Shown here: in pieces, positions 26,594-34,986 of the stretch
Position numbering within the stretch: position 1 is the first letter of the stretch
Layout: every line of letters begins with the position of its first letter
DNA from: CBDCNP01 sp965222425
GTDB lineage: Bacteria > Acidobacteriota > Vicinamibacteria > Marinacidobacterales > DATDRI01
Length of the DNA: 64,000 nucleotides
NCBI GenBank assembly: GCA_965222425.1
Contig: CBDCTW010000022.1
Coordinates: 496,001 to 560,000 of the forward strand
Direction: 5' to 3'
Translations under genes and position numbers: made by a program
The notes under the pieces: model-generated
Database searches by the model: none
What the model was told of the DNA's origin: nothing
The model's input: only the letters and a program-made list of their open reading frames with translations

Positions 26594-27250
26594 TTACCGG
26601 AGCCTCGGCATGCTCTCCCAGGGCCGTTCGGCAATCCATTCCGACAGCGCATTCTCCAACGGATCTAGCTTTCCGGTGAAGAAATGATCGCTACCGGGGA
26701 TGACCTTCGCCAAGCGAGGCTCGGGCAGTTGCTCCGCTAGGGCCTCTATCTTCTCACCGCTCCCGAACTCGTCGTCTTCGCCTTGGACGAAGAGTCGGGG
26801 CTTTCCGCTGCCCTTCAGAAATGAAGTATCCGAGACCCGATCGATTGGAAAGCCGAGAGCAAACATCGCCCGCACTCGTGGATCGTCGGCGCCAACGAGT
26901 AGCGCCATGAGCGATCCGAAAGAGTAGCCACCCAACACTAAAGGTAGTCCCGGGTACAACCTCTCGAGCTCATCGAGGGCCGCGCGGACGTCTTCCTGCT
27001 CTCCCCTCCCGTTATCATGAACTCCTTCGCTCGTTCCCACACCGCGAAAGTTGAAGCGAAGCGCCGGCAGACCATGCGCCAGAAGCGCCCGGGCCGCTCG
27101 GAACATGACTTTGTAGTGCATGATGCCGCCGTGGAGCGGGTGGGCGTGGCAGACCAATCCCGCCGCTGCGGGCTCTTCGTCGGGGGTCATGATGACCGCT
27201 TCGAGCCGCCCGGCCGGACCGGCGACCTCCATCGAACGTGTTCGCGGCAT
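26594..27250 (-). CDS. alpha/beta hydrolase, small serine hydrolase
   Basis: 218 residues of the group sometimes annotated as KANL3/Tex30-like or dienelactone-hydrolase-like. Oxyanion strand LVCHAHPLHGGIMHYKV, then LRFNFRGVGTSEGVHDNGRG, nucleophile elbow LVLGGYSFGSLMALLVG (Ser in G-Y-S-F-G), acid in LFVQGEDDEFGSG and His in VIPGSDHFFTGKLD. The triad is complete. Substrate unknown; probably a cytosolic esterase. Start ATG 27250. It faces away from the sigma factor at 27336, and the 85-bp gap must hold both promoters. Confidence 0.88.
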   Translation of the reverse strand: MPRTRSMEVAGPAGRLEAVIMTPDEEPAAAGLVCHAHPLHGGIMHYKVMFRAARALLAHGLPALRFNFRGVGTSEGVHDNGRGEQEDVRAALDELERLYPGLPLVLGGYSFGSLMALLVGADDPRVRAMFALGFPIDRVSDTSFLKGSGKPRLFVQGEDDEFGSGEKIEALAEQLPEPRLAKVIPGSDHFFTGKLDPLENALSEWIAERPWESMPRLR

Positions 27251-27335
27251 AGGCGGAGATTATGCCGATCGAACCCGGGGGATTCAATACAACTTGTTAG
27301 GTAGCCGCCACTTCTTGCGCTAGAGTCCACTTGTT

Positions 27336-27961
27336 GTGGTCCAGAAAATCCTCCCACACTCTCCGAAGGATTTCTCCCTTTCGGACCCTCTAACGGGTGA
27401 TGGAGCGCTCGGGTGTGAATTGACCGATCCTGGCACAAGTGACCGTGCGCTCGTGGCGCGCATGTTGGCGGGCGAGGAAGCCGCCTTCGAGGAGTTCTTC
27501 CAGACCAACTTCCCGCGCCTGTACCGGTTCGCCCTTATCCGCTTGGGCTATGATGAAGATGCCGCTGAGGAAGTCGTGCAAGCAACCTTGTGCAAGGTGA
27601 TCGGGAAGCTCGAGACCTATCGCGGGGAGGCGGCGCTCTTCACCTGACTATGCACGTTCTGCCGTCACGAGATGAGTGCCCATTTCAAACAATTGAAGCG
27701 GGAACAGAACGTCATCAGCTTAGTGGAAGACTCTCCCGAGCTGAGCTCGGTCTTGGAGTCTCTCGCTCAGACACTGGATGACCCCGAGGAGTCGTTGCAT
27801 CGAAGCGAGATCTCACGCCTCGTGCAGGTCACTCTCGACTATCTTCCTCCCAAGTACGGCGACGCTCTGGAATGGAAGTACATTCAAGGCCTCAACGTCA
27901 AGGAGATCGCGGAGCGATTGAACATCGGCCCCAAGGCAGCCGAGTCGCTCCTGACGCGAGC
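27336..27961 (+). pseudogene. ECF sigma factor, nonsense codon at Trp and C-terminal deletion
   Basis: An RNA polymerase sigma-70 family ECF factor. Region 2: LVARMLAGEEAAFEEFFQTN, FPRLYRFALIRLGYDEDAAE, EVVQATLCKVIGKLETYRGE, AALFT, then TGA at 27645-27647. The same frame continues LCTFCRHEMSAHFKQLKREQ, and region 4 follows, LDYLPPKYGDALEWKYIQGL, NVKEIAERLNIGPKAAESLL. Relatives have Trp at the stop (LFTWLCTFCR), so TGG changed to TGA. After SLLTRA, at about 27960, the sequence turns into the middle of a PLP decarboxylase gene in another frame, so the sigma C-terminus is deleted too. Confidence 0.88.
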
Positions 27962-29005
27962 GGATTGCTGGTCAGCGGGGGCTCGATGACCAACTTCGTG
28001 GGGCTCGCGGTGGCCCGCAACAACAAGGCCGAAATCGACGTCCGCCGTAACGGACTACAGAACATTCCACGCAAAATGACGCTTTACTCCTCTGTGGAAA
28101 CCCATTCGTCTGTGATCAAGGCGGTCGAGCTCCTCGGGCTCGGTAGCGACGCTCTCCGGCTGGCGCCGGCTCGAGACGATTTCACCGTGGATGTCGGCGC
28201 GCTTGCCGCCGCGATCGCGAAGGATCGCGAAGCGGGGCTTTTACCGATCTGTGTGATCGGAAACGCCGGCACCATCAATACCGGCGCGATGGACGATCTC
28301 GAGGCTCTGGCCAACCTCTGGAAAAAGGAAGACCTCTGGCTGCATGTGGACGGAGCCTTCGGCGCCATCGTCGCTCTCTCACTGAACCTACGTGACCTCG
28401 TCAAGGGCATGGAGCGAGCCAATTCGCTGGCGTTCGACTTTCACAAATGGATGTATGTGCCCTATGAAGTCGGCTGCGTCTTGGTGAGGAGCGAGCCAGA
28501 GCATCGCGGAACCTTCTCTTTGATCCCGGACTACCTGGCCCCGACTCAACGCGGAACCTCGGCGGGCCCCACGCCGTTCAACGAATACGGTGTCGAGCTC
28601 TCGAGGGGCTTCAAAGCCCTGAAGGTGTGGATGTCCTTGAAAGAACATAGAGTCGACAAGTATGCGCGGCTCATCGAGCAGAACATGGGGCAAGCGGGTT
28701 ATCTCGCCAAGCGTGTCGAGGCCAGCAAGGAGCTGGAGCTCGTGGCACCGGTGCCACTCAATGTCGTCTGCTTTCGGTTTGTCGAACCGGAGCTGGACGA
28801 CCAGGCTCTGAACGCGTTGAATCAAGAACTGTTGGTTCGTTTGCAAGAGAGTGGCGTCGCGGTTCCCAACTCCACCAAGGTCCATGGGAAGTACTGCCTC
28901 CGCGTTGCCATTACCAATCACCGGACCCGGCGAGAGGATCTCGATATGATGGTTCGGGAGGTCATCGCTTTGGGCCGAGGTCTGTTGCAAGATAGGAAGC
29001 CATGA
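27959..29005 (+). pseudogene. PLP-dependent aromatic-L-amino-acid-decarboxylase family protein, N-terminal third deleted
   Basis: A group II PLP decarboxylase. What remains begins in the cofactor domain, SGLLVSGGSMTNFVGLAVAR, then YSSVETHSSVIKAVELLGLG, VIGNAGTINTGAMDDLEALA, LWLHVDGAFGAIVALS (Asp contacting the pyridine nitrogen), and the Schiff-base Lys in AFDFHKWMYVPYEVGCVLV. It ends normally at 29005. About 130 N-terminal residues that form part of the dimer and active site are missing, replaced by the C-terminal coding region of the sigma factor. No start or ribosome site exists for the fragment. Its stop overlaps the start of the EamA gene (ATGA). Confidence 0.87.
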
Positions 29006-29918
29006 CAAGACTCACGGGACTTGCCGGGATCGCCATGATCTCGTTCTCGGCGATCTTCGTGCGCCTGGCCGAGGTCTCACCGACCACGGCTGCGTTTTTC
29101 CGAGCCGCCTATGCGATCCCCGCGCTGTTCTTGATCTGGAGGGTGATCCGTCACCGCGATCGGCGGGATTCGCGATCGCGTTGGCTGGCCTTCGCCAGCG
29201 GGGCCCTCCTCGCGATCGACCTGACCTTCTGGCACCAAGCCATCGTCTGGATCGGTGCTGGGCTCGGGACTGTATTGGGCAACACGCAGGTGATCTTCGT
29301 CGGGGTTGCGGCGTGGATCCTTCACAAAGAACGTCCGAGCCAGTTCGCTCTGGTCACGATTCCGATCGTGTTCCTGGGAGTCGTCCTTATCTCCGGCTTG
29401 GGTGACCCCGCGGCGTACGGAACCAATCCCGTAGGTGGAGTGATCTACGGAATATTGACCGGCGTCTTCTTTGGCGGGTTCATTTTGGCGTTCCGAGCTT
29501 CGAACAAGGGTTGGCTCCGGTTGCCGGTCCTCTTCTCGACGCCACGTGTGGCATGGCCGTCGGCACATTGGGGGCAAGCCTGTTCGATTCCGGTTTTTCA
29601 ATCGTGCCCTCGTGGCCCGCCCACGGTTGGTTGCTCGCCCTGGCGCTGGGCTCCCAGGTGATCGGTTGGCTTTTCATCTCCTATGCCCTGCCGCGCCTGC
29701 CGGCGCTCGAGACGTCGGTTCAACTGCTGGTGCAGCCGATGTTGACGATTCTCTGGGCAAGACTCATTCTCGGTGAGTATCTCTCCACGCTGCAATGGCT
29801 TGGAGTTGCACTGGTTCTCGGAGGAGTAGGGTACTTGTCCATCCGGGGCACTGTCGAGAAACAAGTTTCCGAGCTCGTGATGCCTCCGGCGGCCGTGGAT
29901 GTCATCACCATTGAGTAG
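29002..29918 (+). pseudogene. EamA-family (DMT) transporter, frameshifted
   Basis: A ten-helix drug/metabolite exporter of the EamA family. The first frame covers MTRLTGLAGIAMISFSAIFV, LAEVSPTTAAFFRAAYAIPA, TFWHQAIVWIGAGLGTVLGN and IYGILTGVFFGGFILAFRAS, five to six helices. Near 29510-29525 the frame changes, and the second half LAPVAGPLLDATCGMAVGTL, LALALGSQVIGWLFISYALP, LPALETSVQLLVQPMLTILW and YLSTLQWLGVALVLGGVGYL runs to 29918. One base restores a 300-residue protein. It was coupled to the decarboxylase gene by ATGA. Confidence 0.87.
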
Positions 29919-29956
29919 AAGTCTAGAAGTCTAGAAGTCTAGAAGTCTAGGAGTCG
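29917..29956. repeat. 8-bp tandem repeat at the 3' end of the EamA gene
   Basis: AGAAGTCT is repeated four times without change (29917-29948), followed by one altered unit AGGAGTCG (29949-29956). It begins within the stop codon region. Short exact arrays like this are prone to slippage. Confidence 0.9.
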
Positions 29957-30072
29957 ATTTGTCTGGAGTGTGTTCGTCTAATGAATCAAAGGAGACTTTC
30001 CAGGGGGGGCCTCTGACTCGGTTATGGCAACCCGGTCAATTGAGAGCCCATAAAGACAGAAAGCGAGGTCCC

Positions 30073-30657
30073 ATGCATTGCCAGGAATTAGACTTTCCAG
30101 TGCTCTCCCGGAAGGCCGATTTCCCCGATGCTTACAGGGGAATATCGACTCGGGACCTGTTGACAGTGTACAAGGCAGGTCCTACCAGGCTCGGTGGAGT
30201 TCTGGCCGGTTTGACGGATGAGGAGCTCAAGCAGAGACCACGGGAAGACAAGTGGTCCATCCAGGAAATCGCGCTGCACGTCGCCGATGCCGAGATCATG
30301 GGCGCGGCCCGGTTGAGGCAGGCCCTCGCCGAGCCCGGGGCTTCCTTTGCCCTTTATGACCAGGACGCGTGGACGGACGAGCTCGGCTACCGGAGCCGAG
30401 ATCGCAAAGCGCTAGAAAACGCGGTCCGGCTTTTCTCTGCCCTTCGCATCGGGAGTACTCTTCTCTTGGAGACCGCGAAAGAGCAGGACTGGGTCAAATG
30501 GGGCAACCATGCGGACTGGGGACCGCTTACTGTCCGGCAGCTCCTCGAGCTCTACGCCGACCACGGTGAGCGACACGTCGAACAGATTGTCGCCGCGCGG
30601 GCGTTGCTCGGAAAGCCGTTGATCGCGCCACGACTGTTACCGAAGCGACTATACTAG
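30073..30657 (+). CDS. DinB_2-family protein
   Basis: A 194-residue four-helix-bundle protein. It has DLLTVYKAGPTRLGGVLAGL, the motif LKQRPREDKWSIQEIALHVA with the first metal-ligand His, DADAEIMG-type Asp after it, and LYADHGERHVEQIVAARALL with the second and third His. The usual fold is a metal-binding, thiol-dependent transferase; the specific reaction is unknown. The frame is open to 29959, but ATG 30073 has AGGT in front and fits the family. It is followed 6 bp later by another protein of the same fold. Confidence 0.88.
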   Translation: MHCQELDFPVLSRKADFPDAYRGISTRDLLTVYKAGPTRLGGVLAGLTDEELKQRPREDKWSIQEIALHVADAEIMGAARLRQALAEPGASFALYDQDAWTDELGYRSRDRKALENAVRLFSALRIGSTLLLETAKEQDWVKWGNHADWGPLTVRQLLELYADHGERHVEQIVAARALLGKPLIAPRLLPKRLY

Positions 30658-30663
30658 CGTCCG

Positions 30664-31200
30664 ATGACCACCAACGACGCCGATCTCGGTGCCGCATACC
30701 TGGCCAACGTCTCGACCGTCCTCGCGAGGATCAAGCAGCTCGGCGAGAGGGCCATCGCCCAACTGTCGGACGAGGCCCACTTCTATGCGCTCCTAGACGA
30801 GGAATCGAACAGCATCGCGGTTCTCATTCGACATCTCCGCGGTAACATGCTTTCGCGCTGGACGGATTTTCTAACCACCGACGGTGAGAAAGAGACCCGC
30901 AATCGGGACACCGAGTTCGTTCAGGATGTCAAAGCGACGCCCGACGAGTTGGTCGCGGTTTGGAACGAAGGATGGGATCGCCTCTTCGGAACGCTCTCTT
31001 CCCTAACTCCGGCAGATCTCCAGAAGACCGTTACGATTCGTGGCGTCGAGCATACCGTGATGGAAGCGATCCAACGCGAGCTAGCGCATTATGCGTCGCA
31101 CGTGGGGCAAATCGTCTTCCTAGCGAAGCACCTCGCATCGAAGGAGTGGGAATCCCTCTCCATCCCGAGGGGACAGTCCGAGAAGTTCTTCCGCCCCTAG
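30664..31200 (+). CDS. DUF1572/DinB-like protein
   Basis: 178 residues. DADLGAAYLANVSTVLARIK, then EESNSIAVLIRHLRGNMLSR with a ligand His, EFVQDVKATPDELVAVWNEG, and QRELAHYASHVGQIVFLAKH with two further His. This matches DUF1572, a DinB-fold family with a likely metal site. It is intact, lies 6 bp downstream of another DinB gene and presumably is co-transcribed with it; the two are divergent paralogues. Its 3' end overlaps the convergent membrane-protein gene by 4 bp. Confidence 0.9.
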   Translation: MTTNDADLGAAYLANVSTVLARIKQLGERAIAQLSDEAHFYALLDEESNSIAVLIRHLRGNMLSRWTDFLTTDGEKETRNRDTEFVQDVKATPDELVAVWNEGWDRLFGTLSSLTPADLQKTVTIRGVEHTVMEAIQRELAHYASHVGQIVFLAKHLASKEWESLSIPRGQSEKFFRP

Positions 31201-31856
31201 GCCGTCTGGGCGGCCTGCTTCGCTCCCTTCCCCGCTAGAGCGACCGCAATACCGCCAAAGAGATTTCCGACTAGAGCGGTGAACGCGATCCAAAATGTCA
31301 TTTGTGGAATCACACCGATCACGATCCATTTGACGAAGGGTGCCATCGCCGGCATATTCGGTGGCCCGGCCTCGTAGTGCGTGCCCCACTCGGCGAACAT
31401 GGCAATGAGCATGACGATCAGCACCGGGATGCGCGCCGCGAACGCATAGGCCACGAGCGTCTTGAACAGTTCCGCCCAGCCCTTGCTCAAAACGAACAGT
31501 GCCAGCAACGAGCCAACTGCGCCAGCGACAATTGGGACGAAAAAGGAGCTGCTCACTGCGCTAGCACCGGCGACCACCGCTACGATAGCCAGAATCGCCA
31601 GCAGAGAGAACCCCGCCGCCTTCCAGCCGCTCTTTGGCCCGTGCCCCATCTTGACGAGCTTCAAGGCGAAGTAAACACCGAAGATGATGGGGAGCCAAGA
31701 GATACCGACGATCGCTCCCCCACCTCCCGCTTCGCGGCTGAACAAAACCGGCGCCCAGTTGTTGAGCTCGCCTACCAGACGAAGGAGCGTGACACCCAGG
31801 GTGATAAGTGCAGGAACAAGAATGAGTTGCCGAATATTGAGTTCTGACGACGCCAT
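31197..31856 (-). CDS. integral membrane protein of unknown function
   Basis: 219 residues with six to seven hydrophobic segments: LILVPALITLGVTLLRLVG, WLPIIFGVYFALKLV, LLAILAIVAVVAGASAV, FVPIVAGAVGSLLALFVL, VLIVMLIAMF, WIVIGVIPQMTFWIAFTALV and GNLFGGIAVALAGK. I do not recognise a named family. ATG 31856 is preceded by AAAAGGGGG at good spacing; the frame is open to 31955 but that part overlaps the TRAP permease end. It follows the TRAP permease gene by about 30 bp on the same strand, so it may be a third gene of that operon. Confidence 0.75.
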   Translation of the reverse strand: MASSELNIRQLILVPALITLGVTLLRLVGELNNWAPVLFSREAGGGGAIVGISWLPIIFGVYFALKLVKMGHGPKSGWKAAGFSLLAILAIVAVVAGASAVSSSFFVPIVAGAVGSLLALFVLSKGWAELFKTLVAYAFAARIPVLIVMLIAMFAEWGTHYEAGPPNMPAMAPFVKWIVIGVIPQMTFWIAFTALVGNLFGGIAVALAGKGAKQAAQTA

Positions 31857-31888
31857 AACAAACCCCCTTTTGAAAAAGACGCGGTAGT

Positions 31889-33787
31889 TTAAGCCCAGAC
31901 TTGCTTCGCGACAACCGAAATAAACAGCGAGATGCCGGCCAGGTCCGTCGGCCATCCGGGAAACATCAGAAGCAAGGCTCCCGCCAACAGCGCGCCGCGA
32001 GCGACGGCGCCGGTCGGCCGGAACAAATATCCCTCCATACCGGCGGCCAACGAGATCACACCGACGATTGCGGTCGCCAAGGCGAGGACCAGCCCGGGCA
32101 CCGTGAAGTCGTACAAGAGCAGTACCGGCGAGAAAATGAAGATATACGGAACGACAAAACCCGCGGTCGCCAGTTTCACCGATTGGATCCCGGCTGCCAT
32201 GGGTTTGGCTCCCGCGATGCCAGCTGCCGCATAAACCGCCAGCATCACGGGCGGTGTGAGATCGGCCAGCGTCCCAAAGTACATGACAAAGAGATGGGCC
32301 GCCAAAGGCCGCACGCCGAGCTCGAGTAGAACCGGCGCCGCCATCGTGACACAGATGATGTAAGTCGGGATGGTGGGTAGCCCGAAGCCGAGAACGATCG
32401 AAGCGAGCATTGTGAGCACCGCCGCAGCGAGAACCGAGCCTCCCGAAAGCGCGAGGATGGCACCCGAAAGCTTGAGTCCGAGCCCGGTCTGCGTAACCGC
32501 ACCCACGATGATGCCGACTACCGCACAGGCAATGGCGACCGGCACGGCGTTCCGCACTCCCCTCTCGAGCGCATGGACAAGATCCGAAACCGCAACACCT
32601 CGGCGGCGGAAAGCCTCACCGATCTTCCCATCGTTCCGCGCATCTAGCAGGGCGCGGCCTGCGCTCACCGCAATCGCAAACAGAATCGAGTAAACCGCTG
32701 CGTACGTCGGCGTATAGCCGGCGAAGAGGAAGTAGAGCAGCACGGCCACCGGCAGCAATAAGTAACCTCGGCCAAGAAGTAGTGGACCAAGCCGCGGGAG
32801 CTCTTCTCGCGAAAGTCCAAGATGACCTTCGCGCGAGGCTCGAAAGTGAATCATCGCCCCAGCCGCGAAAAAGTAAAGAAACGCTGGAATGATGGCCGCC
32901 GTCGCGATGCGCAGGTATGGAATCGCCAGCATGTCCGCCATGATGAATGCCGCGACTCCCATGATGGGCGGCATCAGTTGCCCCCCCATCGACGCCGTCG
33001 CCTCCACCGCCGCCGCGTACGCAGGAGAGAACCCGCTCCGCTTCATCAGAGGAATCGTGAAACTTCCAACCGTCACCACATTGGCGATGGCGCTTCCGTT
33101 TATCGTTCCGAGCAGAGCGCTCGAGACAACCGAGACTTTGGCGACTCCCCCACGAGTCCGCCCCGCCAGCGCCAGAGCGGTCTCGTTAAAGAAGTCCATG
33201 AGTCCGGTCTTTTCCAGGAAGGCGCCAAACAAAATGAAGAGGACGATGTACGTGGAAGACACACCCAGCGCGACGCCGAAAATCCCCTCCGTCGTGAGGC
33301 TGGTGTACTCCAAGATTTCGGAGACCGAGTAGCCACGATGGCCGAAGCGGCCGGGAACGTAGTCACCCAGATGCGTATAGAGCAAAAATCCCACCGAAAG
33401 GATCGGAAGGGTCGGACCCAGAACCCGACGACTCGCTTCCAGCACCAACACCAAGACAGCTGCCGCCGCAACGAGATCCCACCCGCCGGGTACGCCCGGC
33501 CTCAAAGCGATGGACTTGTATGCGACAACGAAGTACGTGCCCACAACCAGGGAGAGGGTGGCGAGAATATCGGAAACGAAACGCCTCTTTCCTTTAGACT
33601 TCGACGAGATGAGAAACGCCAAGGCCAACATTCCGGCGACGTGAACGGCGCGATGCTGATACGCGACGAGCTCGCCGAAGCGAGCGGAGTAAAGATGAAA
33701 GAGTCCGAGCCCGATCGCTAGCGCCGAAACCAGGAGCGACCGCAAACGGTCACGGGCGGGACTCTGCTGTTTCGCCCCCGGTTGCAC
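31889..33787 (-). CDS. TRAP transporter fused permease (DctQM), TAXI type
   Basis: A 4TM plus 12TM fused permease that pairs with TAXI-type binding proteins. About 632 residues from GTG 33787. Typical DctM features are GALLGTINGSAIANVVTVGS-like text (here SALLGTINGSAIANVVTVGS), AAVEATASMGGQLMPPIMGV, ASIVLGFGLPTIPTYIICVT and LFVMYFGTLADLTPPVMLAV. The GTG behind AGGAGA at 33787 is preferred to the longer frame to 33913, whose extra 42 residues are Arg/Ser-rich. It overlaps the end of the binding-protein gene by 38 bp, so the two are coupled. It is intact. The likely substrate is a dicarboxylate or amino-acid-like anion. Confidence 0.93.
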   Translation of the reverse strand: MQPGAKQQSPARDRLRSLLVSALAIGLGLFHLYSARFGELVAYQHRAVHVAGMLALAFLISSKSKGKRRFVSDILATLSLVVGTYFVVAYKSIALRPGVPGGWDLVAAAAVLVLVLEASRRVLGPTLPILSVGFLLYTHLGDYVPGRFGHRGYSVSEILEYTSLTTEGIFGVALGVSSTYIVLFILFGAFLEKTGLMDFFNETALALAGRTRGGVAKVSVVSSALLGTINGSAIANVVTVGSFTIPLMKRSGFSPAYAAAVEATASMGGQLMPPIMGVAAFIMADMLAIPYLRIATAAIIPAFLYFFAAGAMIHFRASREGHLGLSREELPRLGPLLLGRGYLLLPVAVLLYFLFAGYTPTYAAVYSILFAIAVSAGRALLDARNDGKIGEAFRRRGVAVSDLVHALERGVRNAVPVAIACAVVGIIVGAVTQTGLGLKLSGAILALSGGSVLAAAVLTMLASIVLGFGLPTIPTYIICVTMAAPVLLELGVRPLAAHLFVMYFGTLADLTPPVMLAVYAAAGIAGAKPMAAGIQSVKLATAGFVVPYIFIFSPVLLLYDFTVPGLVLALATAIVGVISLAAGMEGYLFRPTGAVARGALLAGALLLMFPGWPTDLAGISLFISVVAKQVWA

Positions 33788-34790
33788 TTGTCTCCTGCTC
33801 CTTGAAAAAGCGTCCCGCACCTGGATGGAGCGGGATCGTAACATCCTGCCAGCGGTCGAGAGATAAGCGCGTGGCCGCCTGGTGCGTCGTCTCGAGCTCG
33901 GCGCGCCGCTCAAAGAGAAGCTTTGTCAATTCGTAGACCAGCTCTTCCTCCAAGCCCTCTCGGCAGATCAAGAGGTTCCCAACACCCATCGTGGGAAGGT
34001 CGGCCGGGATCGACTTGTACGTCCCGCCGGGTAACACCGTCGGAAAGTAGTTGGGATCAAGGGCTTGAATCGCTTCCGCTCGATCCGGCTCGATGGGAAT
34101 GAGCTTGACTCCGACCGATGCATCCAAGTCCATGATCGCGCTGACCGGATAGCTGGCATTGATGAATCCGGCATCGATCGTTTGGTTCTTCAGCTGCTGC
34201 ACGATCTCTGAAAACGAAAGGTAGTCGGCCTTGATATTGGTGTATTGAAGTCCGTACCCTTCGAGCACCCGGCGCGCGTTGAACTCGGTCCCACTACCCG
34301 GCGCCCCCACACCGACTCGCTTCCCTCGCAGGTCGAACACGGTCTCGATATCCGAGTCGCGATAGGTCACCAACTGCACGACATTATCGTAGAAAGGCAC
34401 CATGGCTCGGATACGCCGATAGGGCTTGGAGTCGACATCCGTTCCCCGGTTGTACGCCTGGTAAGCCACGTCGGCCATCGTGAAGCCGAGGTCGGCCTGA
34501 CCGCGTTGCACCGCACCACAGTTAAAGAGCGAGCCCGCGGTGGATTGAGCGGAGGCGTTGATCCCGGGAAGACTCTCGGTGTAGATACGGGCCAACGTGC
34601 CGCCCAAGGGGAAATAGATCCCCCCCGTTCCACCGGTGGCGATCGTGAGATGTCGAGTTGGCCCGTCACCCGTGCACGCCGCGGCCAGGACCGACAGAAG
34701 GACGGGAAGAATTATGATGCGGTTCACACGGGCGCTATCGTTCCCTATGAGAGCAACGCGTGTCAACGCCCGAGACGCTTGGCTTCTCAA
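33750..34790 (-). CDS. TAXI-family TRAP transporter solute-binding lipoprotein
   Basis: The periplasmic receptor of the TRAP system. Lipobox LSVLAAAC with Cys39, or a signal of 18 residues if translation starts at GTG 34727 (NRIIILPVLLSVLAAACTGD). The mature protein opens HLTIATGGTGGIYFPLGGTL, the TAXI signature, then INASAQSTAGSLFNCGAVQR, ADLGFTMADVAYQAYNRG, LRGKRVGVGAPGSGTEFNAR, and TIDAGFINASYPVSAIMDLD. It delivers the solute to the fused permease encoded next. Both genes are intact, unlike many neighbours, so this uptake system is probably in use. Confidence 0.93.
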   Translation of the reverse strand: MRSQASRALTRVALIGNDSARVNRIIILPVLLSVLAAACTGDGPTRHLTIATGGTGGIYFPLGGTLARIYTESLPGINASAQSTAGSLFNCGAVQRGQADLGFTMADVAYQAYNRGTDVDSKPYRRIRAMVPFYDNVVQLVTYRDSDIETVFDLRGKRVGVGAPGSGTEFNARRVLEGYGLQYTNIKADYLSFSEIVQQLKNQTIDAGFINASYPVSAIMDLDASVGVKLIPIEPDRAEAIQALDPNYFPTVLPGGTYKSIPADLPTMGVGNLLICREGLEEELVYELTKLLFERRAELETTHQAATRLSLDRWQDVTIPLHPGAGRFFKEQETSATGGETAESRP

Positions 34791-34835
34791 TGTTCGCTCT
34801 CATATGCTGTAATCAGCAAGACGTAGAATCCGACA

Positions 34836-34898
34836 ATGATCACCGTGCGACCAGCTAACGAACGCGGGCACGTCAACTACGGTTGGCTCGACACGTAT
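34836..34898 (+). pseudogene. pirin-family N-terminal stub
   Basis: Twenty-one codons read MITVRPANERGHVNYGWLDT and Tyr, which is the conserved opening of pirin/YhhW quercetinase-like cupins. The next residues in relatives (HTFSFADYYDP) are absent; after Tyr the frame passes into unrelated sequence (LAKAGQEVDD). So the bulk of the gene has been deleted. No ribosome site is obvious. Confidence 0.6.
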
Positions 34899-34986
34899 CT
34901 TGCTAAGGCGGGACAGGAAGTCGACGATCCTCTTTTTCGGCCGGATTTCTCTTGGCTGGTCGTGTCTAGGTGGTTCCCCGAAGTCT

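Noticed and set aside
2960..27647. TGA or TAG read as Trp (alternative genetic code or suppressor tRNA)
   Set aside because: TGA and TAG both end many intact genes at the expected place (for example mazE, the glycosyltransferase and etfA), so they are ordinary stops. The in-gene stops come together with frameshifts and deletions in the same genes.
27872..29005. Complete 377-residue decarboxylase starting at 27872
   Set aside because: The first 30 residues are the sigma-factor sequence read in another frame; the true decarboxylase part begins at about 27959 and lacks its N-terminal domain.
32822..33721. 299-residue open frame on the plus strand, antisense to the TAXI permease
   Set aside because: Rich in Arg, His, Asp and Gln with no family features; it is the shadow of a GC-rich membrane protein gene. 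Similar long antisense frames at 825-1556, 19852-20751, 43527-44429 and 53884-54552 were rejected for the same reason.
31889..33913. Longer start of the TAXI permease at 33913
   Set aside because: The extra 42 residues are Arg/Ser-rich and overlap the binding-protein gene; GTG 33787 has a good ribosome site and gives a normal N-terminus.
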